A DNA stretch of 64,000 bases from Pleodorina starrii (GCA_030267565.1 BRXU01000042.1:396001-460000); one strand, 5' to 3'; counted from the stretch's first letter, positions 53,101 through 63,476 are shown. Translations and numbers: made by a program. The notes: a model not told the origin generated them from the sequence alone.

Positions 53101-56100
53101 GTCTTTTTGGGGGGTTTTGTTCAAAGCACCGCTGGGGCGAGGTGCCGGGACTCGCGCAGCGCTCCGCGCACCGCGAGGGAGCATAAGTGGACACCTTCCC
53201 TGACAGCGCCGGTGTCGACGGGCACGCAGTCAACGTGTGAGGGAGGAGTCTGGATAGACCTCTTGCGACGTGTGAGAATCCACAGTCTCATGATCATTCT
53301 TTTCGGGCGGTGACGACAATCCTTAACGACATCACCTCTGAATAAACGCGGATCCCCAAGGGGACCGTGCTGAGGACCAATAGGAAGACCTGAGCCCCCA
53401 GAAGCTTGCCAATCTCATGCGCCATGCCGCCTTGCCGCCGTGCATTAGTTCTCACTCGCCATCATACCACGCATTTGGGGACCCTGCACAAGCGCTGCAG
53501 TGCGGCTGTGCCACAACATTGAAAGAGGCGTGTTCCTCCCGAGCCGCACTCGTTTCCGAGCCGTCTGGGTCACGCAGTTCTGTGAGAGTCATGCTGTCAT
53601 GGCAGCACATCGCGTATGTTCTTAAGCCCCGTTATGTTTGGGGCGCCGCCCCTGCGCCACTGGGCAGTGACGATAATCCTTAACGACATCACCTCTGAAA
53701 CACGGTACCCAAAGCGGACCGCACTGTGAGGACTAATAGGAAGACCTGAGCCCAACGCCGTGGCTGCGGTGCGAGATCCTGCCCGAGCCGTCGGCCCTTC
53801 GTATCCGCGCCGTAAGTTTTTAGGTAGATTTGACTGATGCTGACCCATGGGTCGTCGCTGCTCTCTGTTGCAGGTCCTGGTCAAGGACGGCAACAAGCTG
53901 GACTTCGGGCAGCCCAACCCGTTCGCGTCGCCCAGTGATGCGGGCATGCTGGCGAGCTGCGCGTACAAGTGAGCGCCGTTGGGGGAACTCGCACAGCACG
54001 GCCGCTAGCGATCCTTCAGTTGACCAACACAATCCGGCCGTCAATCTTGGCCGAATCGAAATGAGCTACACTTAGCCTATTTCTTCAGCTGACGTCCGGG
54101 TGACGTTCAGTGTGGGGCGGCAGTCCGGGTATTGATTTGGTCCTGTTGGGGAAGCATCGTAGCCTCTGAGCTACGGTTGGGAGAGACATGTGTGAATATT
54201 GCTGCGGCACATGCACGTACGCAGGTGCGAAAGTCCGTCCTCGTGCTCGCGCTATGTATTTTACGGGCCACGCGCCCCATGTCCACTGACCTGACGGCTC
54301 CTGTTGCGCGCCGCAACGTGCTGCGCTGCGTGCAGGTACCGAAAGTGGCGGCTGGCGAGCGGCAGCGACGCGCCGGAGATTGTGGTCCGGTGCGAGATGG
54401 ACGGCGCGCTGCGGACGGCCGAGGGCGCCGCGCCCCAGACGGTGCTCGTCAAGGCGCTGAACGAGTACGACCTGAAGAGCCAGGTGCGAATTTCTCATGT
54501 GGATTCCGCATGGGTTGCCTCGGCCAGGCAATTCCAGGCAAAACCCTACCGCTTAGCGCTTGCCCTGCCACCGCTGGATGACTCGCTTCTCATGCGATCG
54601 TTATGATGTCTCATTGTCACCTGCCCCGTTGGTGTCGCCGCATTCTGTTCTCACACAGGACTACCGGAAACGCCTGGAGAACCAAAAGGGTGCCGTGCTG
54701 CTTTCGGAGACCAAGAACAACAAGTTCAAGGTGCGATAGAAGCCTATTTCGTTGCGCGGAGTGCTGCTGCAGAGGCACGGGGCGTCCATACGCGCGTAAC
54801 CACTCGCCGCGCTGAATCCTGTGACACACTTTTCCGGAGAGCCAGGTCGTGGGCTTCTGAATATCGCACGGTTGGCGGATGGGCTATGTCGATGCTGTCT
54901 CGTGTCTTGCTCTCCCGCACGCAAGGTGGCCTTATTGTACTGCCACGTCGTCACGACTTGCACCGGCCATGTGCTCTCTAACGAAACGAACACGTGCGCT
55001 TTGTAGGTGGCCAAGTGGACTGCGTCGGCGCTGCTCAGCGGGGCAGACCAGATCAAGCTGGGCTTCGTGTCGCGCGCTACGCCCCGCGACGTCTCCAACC
55101 ACGTCGTGCTGGCTATGCACGTGAGTGACATGCAATTGGGGAATGGAACGTTGGGCGGGCGTTTCGCCTTCGCAGATGGCTTTCGCCCTCCACAGCAGCG
55201 TCCATCGGGGTCCGTGAGCGTCATTGCTGCTTTGGGTATGGTAGCAACAGGTTCTCGGGGATGCACATCCTAGGTTCATGGGATCATGGCATAGGCATCC
55301 TAACCCTAGGCATGGCATAGGATGAGGGCGGTGACGACAATCCTTAACGACATCACCTCTGAGAAAGCGGCTCCCAAAGCGGACCGTCCTGAGGACCAAT
55401 AGGAAGACCTGAGCCCCCAGAAGCTTGCCATGTCTCATGCGCCGTGCCGCCATGCATTTGTTTATTCATTTGTCGTCGCACCTTTTGCAACGCCACAAGT
55501 TTCAAGATATGGCCCCAGGAAGGTTGTATGTTCCTCCTGAGCCACGCTTGCCTCCCTACCGCTGTCAGTGAGGGTCGTGCAGTTGCAGTGAGGGTCATGC
55601 TTCTATGACAGTACATTATGCGTTAAGAGACGCCTAATAAGTTTTTTGGGGCGCCGCCCCTGGGCCACTGGGCAGTGACGATAATCCTTAACGACATCAC
55701 CTCCGAAACACGGTACCCAAAGCGGACCGCACTGTGAGGACTAATAGGAAGACCTGAGCCCCCAAAAGCTTATTGTCACTTGGTACTGGTCATACTTGCC
55801 GCATATTGCAGTCATATCGCTACGAAATGACATGACCGCATGCACGCGGATTGGTGGGGTTACGGGGCCGCCTGGGAAGGGTTGACCCTGCATCCTTAGG
55901 CAGTGCTGCTGGGCAGTGACGACAATCCTTAACGACATCACCTCTGAAAATGCGGCTTCCCAAAGAGGGCCGCACTTGAGGACCAATAGGAAGACCTGAG
56001 CCCAATCAGTGTGTCGTTCAATTACAGCGCCACCGTTCCAAATTTCCACTGGCTGGTTGTGCTGGTGGCAGCCGGCCCAGTATGCCTTCCATGTTGATGC

Positions 56101-56751
56101 GTTCAGCCAAACCTGAAATGCAACCTCCCACAAATCTCTGCTCATATCGCAGGCGCTCAAGCCTCGCGACGCTGCTCGCTCCATCAGCCTGGACATGGAC
56201 AACTGCTGGGGCATTGTTCGCGCCCTGTGCGACATGCTGCTGGCGCTGGACGAGGGGGCCTACCTGCTGGTCAAGGTAAGGGGGAGGGGAAGGGGTTTGC
56301 CGGGCCGCCCCTTGTGGGCCATCACCTTCAGGGGCGGCGGGGGCAGACCGGCTGGCGCTGATTGGCCAGTACGTGAGAATGGCGAGTGTCGATCTTCTGG
56401 TGTGATGCTGGTGGGAAACAACGTGCAGCGAGCGGTGTTTCCATGGTTCAGCTTGGCCTGGACACGGCTTCAGTTCTAAATCGTAGAACGTTTTTCTGAC
56501 GTAACCGTGACGTATTCTTGTGTCCCATTGTGTCTGTCGCTCCATTTTATTTGCAGGACCCCAACAAGGAGCTACTGCGTGTCTACTCTGTGCCCTCGGA
56601 CGCCTTCGCCGCCGTCTCGGCTCCCGCGGAGGACGACGATCTGGACGGCGTGGACATGGGCGGCGAGGGCGCGGGCGGCGGCGTGCCGGTGGACGTGACG
56701 GTGCCCATCGTCCCAACCCTCGCGTCAGCGACGGCGGACGCTGATGACTAG
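50180..56751 (+). CDS. eIF3d: Translation initiation factor eIF3 subunit d, 13 exons, 562 aa
   Basis: Exons: 50180-50348, 50425-50480, 50555-50755, 51425-51571, 52066-52272, 52682-52768, 53022-53096, 53874-53968, 54336-54483, 54659-54730, 55007-55120, 56153-56275, 56557-56751. Phases agree and give 562 residues, near the family size. Matches to eIF3d run end to end: [11 protein letters not shown] and [14 protein letters not shown] at the start; [53 protein letters not shown]; the AYKYRKWRL block; [37 protein letters not shown]; a C-terminal [13 protein letters not shown] and acidic tail. A basic Arg/Gln-rich stretch (about residues 95-140) fits the N-terminal RNA-binding region. eIF3d is a peripheral eIF3 subunit with 5'-cap-binding ability in animals. 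Exon 2 starts at 50425 because only that acceptor keeps the family reading frame. Introns 7 and 11 are enlarged and carry five snoRNA-like repeats. Confidence 0.93.
53305..53397 (+). ncRNA. Box C/D snoRNA-like element, copy A (eIF3d intron 7)
   Basis: Terminal GGGC (53305-53308) and GCCC (53394-53397) can pair. C box GTGACGA 53310-53316 deviates from RTGATGA only at its fifth base. D' box CTGA 53338-53341, C'-like TGAGGA, and D box CTGA 53390-53393 follow in the right order. Both guide stretches are conserved among the five copies, while the D'-C' linker varies. Confidence 0.6.
53662..53753 (+). ncRNA. Box C/D snoRNA-like element, copy B (eIF3d intron 7)
   Basis: Same architecture as copy A: terminal GGGC/GCCC, C box GTGACGA 53667-53673, D' CTGA, C'-like TGAGGA, D box CTGA 53746-53749. 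The second guide has T where A, C and E have C, a change that keeps G-U/G-C type pairing. The linker can form a small hairpin. Confidence 0.6.
55326..55416 (+). ncRNA. Box C/D snoRNA-like element, copy C (eIF3d intron 11)
   Basis: Terminal GGGC 55326-55329 and GCCC 55413-55416; C box GTGACGA 55331-55337; D' CTGA; C'-like TGAGGA; D box CTGA 55409-55412. Its flanks resemble those of copy A, including AAGCTTGCC just downstream. Confidence 0.6.
55670..55761 (+). ncRNA. Box C/D snoRNA-like element, copy D (eIF3d intron 11)
   Basis: Terminal GGGC 55670-55673 and GCCC 55758-55761; C box GTGACGA 55675-55681; D box CTGA 55754-55757. The D' box is degenerate (CCGA), so the first guide may be weaker. 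The upstream flank GGGGCGCCGCCCCTG is shared with copy B. Confidence 0.58.
55911..56003 (+). ncRNA. Box C/D snoRNA-like element, copy E (eIF3d intron 11)
   Basis: Terminal GGGC 55911-55914 and GCCC 56000-56003; C box GTGACGA 55916-55922; D' CTGA; C'-like TGAGGA; D box CTGA 55996-55999. It ends 149 nt before the exon 12 start. Confidence 0.6.
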
Positions 56752-57738
56752 ATTAGTGCGCTTTATTGGCATGCAGTCGGGGTGATGGGCGCTGCTGGGA
56801 CTTGAATTCGATGAGGATGTCGCGCAGAGAGCCTGGAGCAGCAGCGAGGCCGGCCATTGGCGTATGTACGCGCCTGGTTCGTCCAATCGAGCCCGCAACC
56901 AACGTGCCCTGCCCGTTTGCTGACAGCGTGCTTAATGGCCCCCCGTGAAGGCTTGGCACAACCGCAGCATCAGCAGGCGGTTACGACGATGCAAAAGAAT
57001 GTGTGCGTTGTTGTGCGTGGGATATGTGTGTATGTGTCGGGTGAGGGGCGTGTGTGCGGGAACTGAAGGCACGAGCGGAGATTTGACGAGTTGTTTTACA
57101 GGTCGGAGATCTGGCAGGGTTGTGGACTGGCGCGTTCGTCTGTTGGACGAAAGCGGGGGTAGTGAATGCAACAATAACACTTGTTGGGGTTTTGCAAGGG
57201 CTACAGCGAGGTGGGCGAGGGGTAGGACCGGGACTTTAAGGGACGCCCGAGAGCATAAATGACCAGGGCAGGAAAGCAGCGGTTGAGAGCTGGGACGTAA
57301 CAGACGCATCTAGTTAGGCTCGGGCTTCCAGGGAGACACGGTAACATAGCGACGCAGGCAATGCTTTTGCGTGGTTTTGATTTGCAGGAGTTTTGCTGCC
57401 GTCCGGGCCGCCATGCCTCTTTACCAATTGCGTGGGCGGTCTGGGGGCTAAGCAAGATATGATTTCGCTCTGTGCGAGGATGGTGTTAAGGCGTCTTGCA
57501 TCCCCGTGTCTGAAGACGCTGCCAACTTGCCCTAAAGCCTACCCGAGCCGGCAACAGAGATTCAGTGAGGGTAGCTGCACCATGCACCACGCCGCAGAAC
57601 GTATTCGTAACCCTAACAAACATGGTCAGGAGCAATGCGTGGAGGCGCTCGCAGGGATGCGGCGGAGCGAAGTCGGGCGGGAACGGGGCCCTTCAGGTAA
57701 GGTATTGCAAACGCTGCTGCCTGCGGACCTGTACGGCA
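56752..57738. other. Region 3' of eIF3d
   Basis: About 1 kb following the eIF3d stop. It should hold its 3'UTR, although I found no TGTAA nearby. No coding sequence is supported. Confidence 0.4.
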
Positions 57739-57801
57739 GGGTTTTGTGTACACAGAACAGGGTTTTGTGTACACAGAACAGGGTTTTGTGTACACAGAAC
57801 A
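57739..57801. repeat. Three exact copies of a 21-bp tandem repeat
   Basis: Unit GGGTTTTGTGTACACAGAAC plus a final A at 57739-57759, 57760-57780 and 57781-57801. Each unit contains the palindrome TGTGTACACA. The unit length is a multiple of three, so frames through it stay open on both strands. Confidence 0.92.
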
Positions 57802-58199
57802 GCGGACGCAGACCGGTGTTGCGCGCCCAGCCGTGGGCTAGGCCGGTGGCCTTGCTCTGGGACCATGTGCCGCTGCGTGTCCTCCTGCTGCACGCTACCG
57901 TTTATAACGCCTCACGCCAGCCTCGAACGTGCGGTACAATCTCGGGAGGGGCCTCAATCCACCTCAGCCCAGCGTGTTTGCCAAAACCCTTTGATGCCAA
58001 AACCCCCTGATGTGTCCACCTACCCGCCCGCAACCTCCACAGCTTGCATGCAAGCACCCACTGCTGCTTGCCCCATACCAGACTCCACTCACCACACGAG
58101 TCGCAAATGAAGAACCTCAGCCTGCCCGCCCCTGCCGCCCTTGTCCTCCAGCAGTTACTGGTTGCGTTTCGCGCTCTCGCTCTCGCCCTCACCCGCCAT

Positions 58200-58725
58200 C
58201 GCCTACATGCAGCACCCAGCCGTCTTTTTCGCCCATGCTTACAAGGACAACACGAACCCAACCGCCTCTGAAGCCCCTGCGTTGCCGCTCGCTCCCAAAT
58301 CCAGGACTCAAGCTCTGGATCCTGCCGCCACTCATCCGCGCACTCCGCCACCGCCCGCCAGTCAATTGGGCAACCCGCCCAAACCATCCAGCGTCGCCGC
58401 GCGTGTCAGCCATCCCCATCGCCGCCGCCGCCGCCCTCTCATCGAATGCCGCCAGCAGGCGTTCATCGTACAGATACCGTAGCAAGGTCGCATCACCTCT
58501 GCGGACCGCGGCCGCAGGGGCGATGAGCTTCCAGCTCTGCAGCGGCTGCTGCTGCAGGCAAGGCCCGCTTGCCGCGCGCTACGGGTGGACGTACGACGGC
58601 GCGGCGGCAGGACTGCCCGGGCCGGTGCCGGCTGCGGTGTGCACTACCGTCCCATTCTCCCATACCTCCAGCATCCAGTCGACCTTGGCTTTTGGGTCTG
58701 GGCCTTGACGGGGCAGCTCATCTCC
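58200..58725 (-). pseudogene. Decayed fragment of an ankyrin-type volvocalean gene family
   Basis: One minus-strand frame reads DPKAKVDWMLEVWENG, meets a TAG at 58579-58581, then continues as AAVRRGDATLLRYLYDERL and LLAAFDERAAAAAMGMADT. Shortly after, the matching continuation CPIDWRAVAECADEW lies in a different frame, so at least one stop and one frameshift separate the parts. The style resembles large ankyrin/F-box-like families of Chlamydomonas and relatives, where such blocks precede ankyrin repeats; this is recollection, not a search. No intact start is visible. Repeats from the adjoining transposon-rich region border it. Confidence 0.45.
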
Positions 58726-58757
58726 TCGACGAGCTGCTTGCAAATGTGGATGTGGCC

Positions 58758-58910
58758 GCAGGTCTGGTTCGGCGATCGCCATCAATCTTCGGGCGCGCTG
58801 CTGCCGTTACCTTTCGCCTGCCGCGCTCGGTTAAGGAAATCGCACTCACTCGCATTCATTTTTCCCGCGGTGCCTTTCTCGTCTCGGCCACGCTTCGCTG
58901 CATTTAGATT
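58758..58910. repeat. Repeat segment shared with 62.0 and 63.3 kb
   Basis: TCTGGTTCGGCGATCGCCAT near 58758 recurs near 62035, followed in both by TTCGGGCGCGCTG and ACCTTTCGCCTG. GCGGTGCCTTTCTCGTCTCG near 58870 recurs in expanded form near 63340. It appears to be part of the dispersed repeats around the inverted elements. Confidence 0.7.
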
Positions 58911-59888
58911 GCATGACGCTTTGTTTAAATGCATGACACGTCCGCCCCACATGCACCGGGGGCAGGGTGGCTATCTTATTTTGCTGAGTATCTACGGCCA
59001 GAGATACTCCTGGCTCAGAAGCGCTGAAAGTATCTGTCAGGATCTGTCTAGGAGGGGATTTTCCCGGCTAAACACGGCCCCGGGAGATATCATGCCCCAC
59101 CTGTGAGGCCGGATTATCTAAACCTTCACCTTTTTCCACGGCAAAAGTATCTTCAGATTTCCAAAATTTTCTCCCGAATATCTATTCATATCTTAAGATA
59201 GCCACCCTGACCGGGGGCACATTCACGCAAATTTGGCGAGAGCACGGCGGGGGCTCCAGATTAAGACACGACCACGTCGCGCCCCGAGACGACATCCCCA
59301 CTCGTTAGTGCACGGGTGGCTCGTGTTATGTTTAAAAAAACTTGGCTGGCCTGGTGGGGCTACCTCTGCCCCTGTCGTATTTGCTGCAGTGCGCGGCTCG
59401 TTGGTCCCGTCCTCGCCTTACGAGTGTCCGCAGCCCGTTATAACAACCACCACCGCCTCCTAAGACCTCCCTAAATACTTATAAGGGCGAGTTCCCCGCA
59501 AACTGGACACGGGGTGGTTGGCGCCTGGGCTGCGGTGAGCTGCGGTAACTTCAAGACGAGAGAGTTCACACCTGCCGTTCAATCTAAGAACGAGAGCGAG
59601 CTCTTGCAACCTACTCCTGGCGTTCTTAGTGGTGGTTGTTCTCAACGGGCTCCGGACTCGGAAAGAGGGAGTGGCGTGTGGCGGCGGTTGCTGGCACAGT
59701 TCATCGAGTAGCCTTCGAATAATGTGCGTCGAGTTCGTGCGTCGAGTCCTGTCGTAATGTTACGTTCCTTACATGCTTACGTAGTAGTATGTTGCTTTGG
59801 TCCGTCCCCACAGCGGCGTGCAGCGCCAATTTACAAAACAGCAGTCTAGATAAGATCACGGCGTTACTCCCTTCGTTGCGCGCGACTG
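58911..59888. other. Unassigned spacer left of the inverted repeat
   Basis: About 1 kb of mixed composition. Short runs such as GAGATACTC and AGATATC-like words occur around 58.98-59.2 kb. No gene or RNA is supported. Confidence 0.35.
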
Positions 59889-61307
59889 CGACAAGGGGTT
59901 GGTGTCGGCTTCCTTGAAGCCGGAAAAAGGGCGGGGCCCCGTTCAATCCGTACGAGTTATTAAGTTGTGTGCTAGGGCGGCGAGCGAGGGTGTCAAGTGT
60001 GAGAGTGTCCTGACAGTCCTGCTGTTACAGCCAGAGCTTTATATCCGAAATGCATGCAGCTTCAGCAATCAGCCCCACGTATAGCATCGCGCTCCGTCTC
60101 GACACTGCGCTGTGCAACTCTTCCCGCGAGCGCATTGGCTTAAGTAACATGACAGTAGACATGGAGTGTATCATTTACATATCACGCAGGCTGACTTGCC
60201 AATAGAAGGGCAGCAGAACTGTTTGCGAGGGTCGCGACGACGTGCAGTTGCCGACGAGAGTGCACAGGCTTCGCTACCGAGGTATCCGCCGTATCGTAGA
60301 GGAGGCTCGACAACTTTAACATTAGGACAGAGACTGTAGAAGTCCCCTAGGTTGCCGACTGGACTTGTTGGGCGGCCCGCAGAAGACCGCCGCATCGCTC
60401 GTGCGTGTATTGGCGGCTTGGCGTCCAACAACCAGCAGTTGGCCCCTCATGGTTTGCTCCTTGCAACCTTTGTAATAGTAATATGCTTCAAGACGATCGG
60501 ACCGGCAAGCAGAGCTGCTGTGGTGTGGTCGCGGGAAGAATGTTCGTAATGCAAACATAGTTTGTTTCCGAAACGAAGGTTCATTGCGACGTCATGCAAA
60601 TAGACGATCAGCGCGGTCTTGCAAAGGTTGTTTATGACATGTTTTGCTTTCGGCGCGAGCGCATCGCCGTGTAGAGTCGATGGAGACTCCTTCTCAGGTC
60701 ATGCTGTGCTTTTGTGACGTATCTGTCTTATGTTGTCTTTATGCCCTTTCTGATACGGTTGATTTTTCCTTACTTTTTGTTCCTTTTGCTTGACTGAGGC
60801 GGTTCATGAGCCTTCGGGTTCGTTTGAACCGTACGAGCTCACTGAAGCTTGTAACATCATCATCAAGGTTCATTTCACGCCGTCATGTCAGAATTCCACT
60901 TTAAGGAACGATGAATCTTCTGGAATTAATCATAGGCCGAGAGGTGTTGGTTTGACCTCGGCCTCGGTCCATGGAGACTGCCAAACTGGTTTGTACTCGT
61001 GCGATGTATGTTGGGTTCCAATAACAAATTTACCGTGCAATAACGAATGTAATCGTTTACTTATGCAGACTTTCCGTTGGCCGAAAGTCTACACTTGTCC
61101 AATTACTTCCCATATCCCACGTCCCACGTCCCACACACGCACGGACATGGGCAATCCTACAGGGCGGGGCCTCTTTATAAGTGAGGGCATAAGGATAGTC
61201 TATGGGCATGTACGGAAGGATATGTGCTCGGAAAGGATATGTGTTGGGAAGGGCTCGTTTTTTGGGCAAACTGAAAGATGTTTCGCGCTGGGGCCCCGCC
61301 CAAAAAG
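59889..61307 (-). mobile_element. MITE-like element, left copy (inverted)
   Basis: This 1.4-kb stretch is the reverse complement of 62153-63335. Inside matching flanks, it starts with GGGCGGGGCCCC near 59930 and ends with GGGGCCCCGCCC near 61300, a terminal inverted repeat. Both ends are bordered by AAAAA, a possible target-site duplication. About 270 nt at 60600-60870 and about 110 nt near 61170-61280 are absent from the right copy. No transposase frame is visible, so it is non-autonomous or decayed. Confidence 0.7.
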
Positions 61308-62152
61308 TAGGCGAACAAAATTCCATTTGGTGCGCGAGCGGGATAATGTGTGTTGATCTTTTACATTTTTATTGTCGGTAATAACTAATAATTGTCCCTC
61401 TTCCAAAAGGAGCCGCTAGACAGCTGCCCGTCCGGTTGGTTGGTTGGTGAGCTAGGGTTCGCCTGGGCCTGCGCTGTGGGTTCTGCACCGGAAACGCTGT
61501 CCTGGGACGACTTTGTAAATTGTCCAATCTGTCGTTTGGAGTGTACGCCGGCGGCTTGCTGCAACTTGAAATGAGGTTCGGTGGAAGGCGGGTTTCATTG
61601 TGTCGTGCGATCGCACCATGTAGCTGTTATCCAGCTCCTCTGTAATTTTTTAAATTCATTGTGTCGGAAGACGTATGACGTATTGAGCGTTACGTTATAC
61701 GTCGCGAAGCCGCCAATGTTGTCGATGTCGTGCGGCAACGAAAGAAGGCACGCCGAGACGCCGTGCATCACAGCTTTGGCAAACGTGGACACTGAACAAA
61801 CCGAGAGGAGCGGAGCTATCGTTTCCCGCCGCATTTTCGGAAGGGCACGGCAGGCGTGAGAGTTGGGGGTAGCTTAATCGTGCTTAACACACTAAAGCGG
61901 CGCTGCAGCGCCGCTGCGGAGTTACGGCGCCATTTGCTCCACCCTGTCCTTGGCGAACCGAACACGCGGCGTGCAACGGGCCTGCAGGATGTTTCCGCAG
62001 TTTTCCGTTCGCTTTAGTTCCCCGAATCGTTCGGTCTGGTTCGGCGATCGCCATCGATCCCAGCGTCTTCGGGCGCGCTGCCGCCTTTACCTTTCGCCTG
62101 CTTTCGCCTTGCATGCTCGATTAACGAAATCGCACTCACATGCATTTAAATT
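61308..62152. other. Spacer between the inverted elements
   Basis: About 0.85 kb with no recognisable gene. Its right part (62032-62150) matches the repeat at 58758-58910. Confidence 0.4.
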
Positions 62153-63335
62153 TTTGGGCGGGGCCCCAGCGCGAAGCGCCCAGGGGGGCCCCGCCCTGTA
62201 GGATTGCCCATGTCCGTGGGTTCTGGGTTCTGGGAAGTAATTGGACAAGTGCAGACTTTCGGCCAACGGAAAGGCTGCATAAGTAAAAGATTACATTCTT
62301 TATTGCACGGTAAATTTATTATTGGAACCCAACATCGCATGAGTACAAACCAGTTTGGCAGTCTCCATGGACCGAGGCCGAGGTCAAACCATCACCTCTC
62401 GGCCTATAATTAATTCCAGAAGAGTCATCGTTCCTTAAGGTGGAATTCTGACATGACGGCGTGAAATGAATCTTCGTTTCGGAAACAAACTATGTTTGCA
62501 TTGCAAACACTCTTCCCGCGACCACACCACAGCAGCTCTGCTTGCCGGTCCGATCGTCTTGACGCATATTGCTATTACAAAGGTTGCAAGGAGCAAACCA
62601 TGAGGTGCCAACTGCTGGTTGTTGGACGCCAAGCCGCCAATGCACGCACGATGCAGCGGTCTTCTGCGGGCCGCCCAACAAGTCCAGTCGGCAACCTAGG
62701 GGATGGACTTCTACGTTCCCTGTCCTAATGTTGAAGCACTCAAGCCTCCTCTACGGTGAATACCTCAGTAGCGAAGCCTGTGCACTCTCGTCGGCAACTG
62801 CACGTCGTCGCAATCCTCGCAAACAGTTCCGCTGTCCTTCTATTGGCAAGTCAGCCTGCGTGATGTGTAAATGATACACTCCATACACTCCATGTCTACT
62901 GTCATGTAACTTCAGCCAATGCGCTGGCCGGAAGAGTTGCACAGTGCCGAGACGGCGCGCGATGCTAAACATGGGTCGGATTGCTGAAGCCGCAGGCATT
63001 TCAGCTATAAAGCTCTGGCTGCCTATCAGCAGGAATGTCGACACTCTCACAGTTGGCGCCCTCGCCGCTCGCTTTGGAAATGCCGTATTTCGGTCGATGC
63101 GCACATGCGCTCATGCACCCGACGGGATGACGCGCTTCGCGCGGCGCCGGCAGGCCTTGCTAACGACTCGGCTAGCAGGCATTTCGGGAAACAGCTCTGG
63201 CTGTCTATCAGCAGGAATGTCGACACTCTCACACTTCACGCCCTCGCTGCCCTAGCACTCAACTTAACCCGTACGGATTTAGTGGGGCCCCGCCCTTTTT
63301 CCGGCTTCAAGGAAGCCGACACCAACCCCTTGTCC
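62153..63335 (+). mobile_element. MITE-like element, right copy
   Basis: Starts TTTTTGGGCGGGGCCCC and ends near 63298 with GGGGCCCCGCCCTTTTT; a further 36 nt or so on the right also matches the left copy. Near the left end, 62156-62200 is a strong GC hairpin. Within the element, two similar pieces around 63010-63060 and 63190-63240 show an internal tandem duplication absent from the left copy. Confidence 0.7.
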
Positions 63336-63415
63336 GCGGTGCCTTTCTCAGCCTTTCTCGTCTCGGCCACGCTTCGCTGCATTTTCAACACGCATCGCTT
63401 CCGCCACGCTTTTTT

Positions 63416-63476
63416 GGGCGGGGCCCCAGCGCGAAGCGCCCAAGGGGGCCCCGCCCTGTAGGATTGCCCATGTCCG
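63416..63476 (+). mobile_element. Truncated third copy of the MITE-like end
   Basis: These about 60 bases match the left end of the right copy (62153-62216) nearly exactly, through AGGATTGCCCATGTCCGTG, then diverge into a GTCTGAT tandem repeat. It is a solo terminal fragment. Confidence 0.75.

Larger units (their letters stand above)
53305..53753 (+). repeat. Intronic duplication unit 1 (snoRNA-like A + spacer + B)
   Basis: Copies A and B with about 265 nt between them resemble copies C and D with about 253 nt between them (55326-55761). Shared spacer words include TCTCATGCGCC and the GGGGCGCCGCCCCTG segment before B and D. The pair was probably duplicated as a block. Confidence 0.65.
55326..55761 (+). 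repeat. Intronic duplication unit 2 (snoRNA-like C + spacer + D)
   Basis: Counterpart of the unit at 53305-53753, diverged in the spacer but with the snoRNA-like parts well kept. The better conservation of those parts than of the spacer suggests function. Confidence 0.65.

Noticed and set aside
55417..55616. Minus-strand open frames crossing the snoRNA-like repeats as a repeated protein motif
   Set aside because: The repeated peptide is a by-product of the repeated DNA; frames are short, unspliced and antisense to eIF3d.
57739..57801. CRISPR-like array
   Set aside because: The 21-bp units are directly adjacent with no spacers, and the DNA is eukaryotic nuclear.
61884..62114. Minus-strand frame with MAIAEPD shared with the frame near 58.78 kb
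   Set aside because: The similarity comes from the duplicated repeat segment, not from a protein family.
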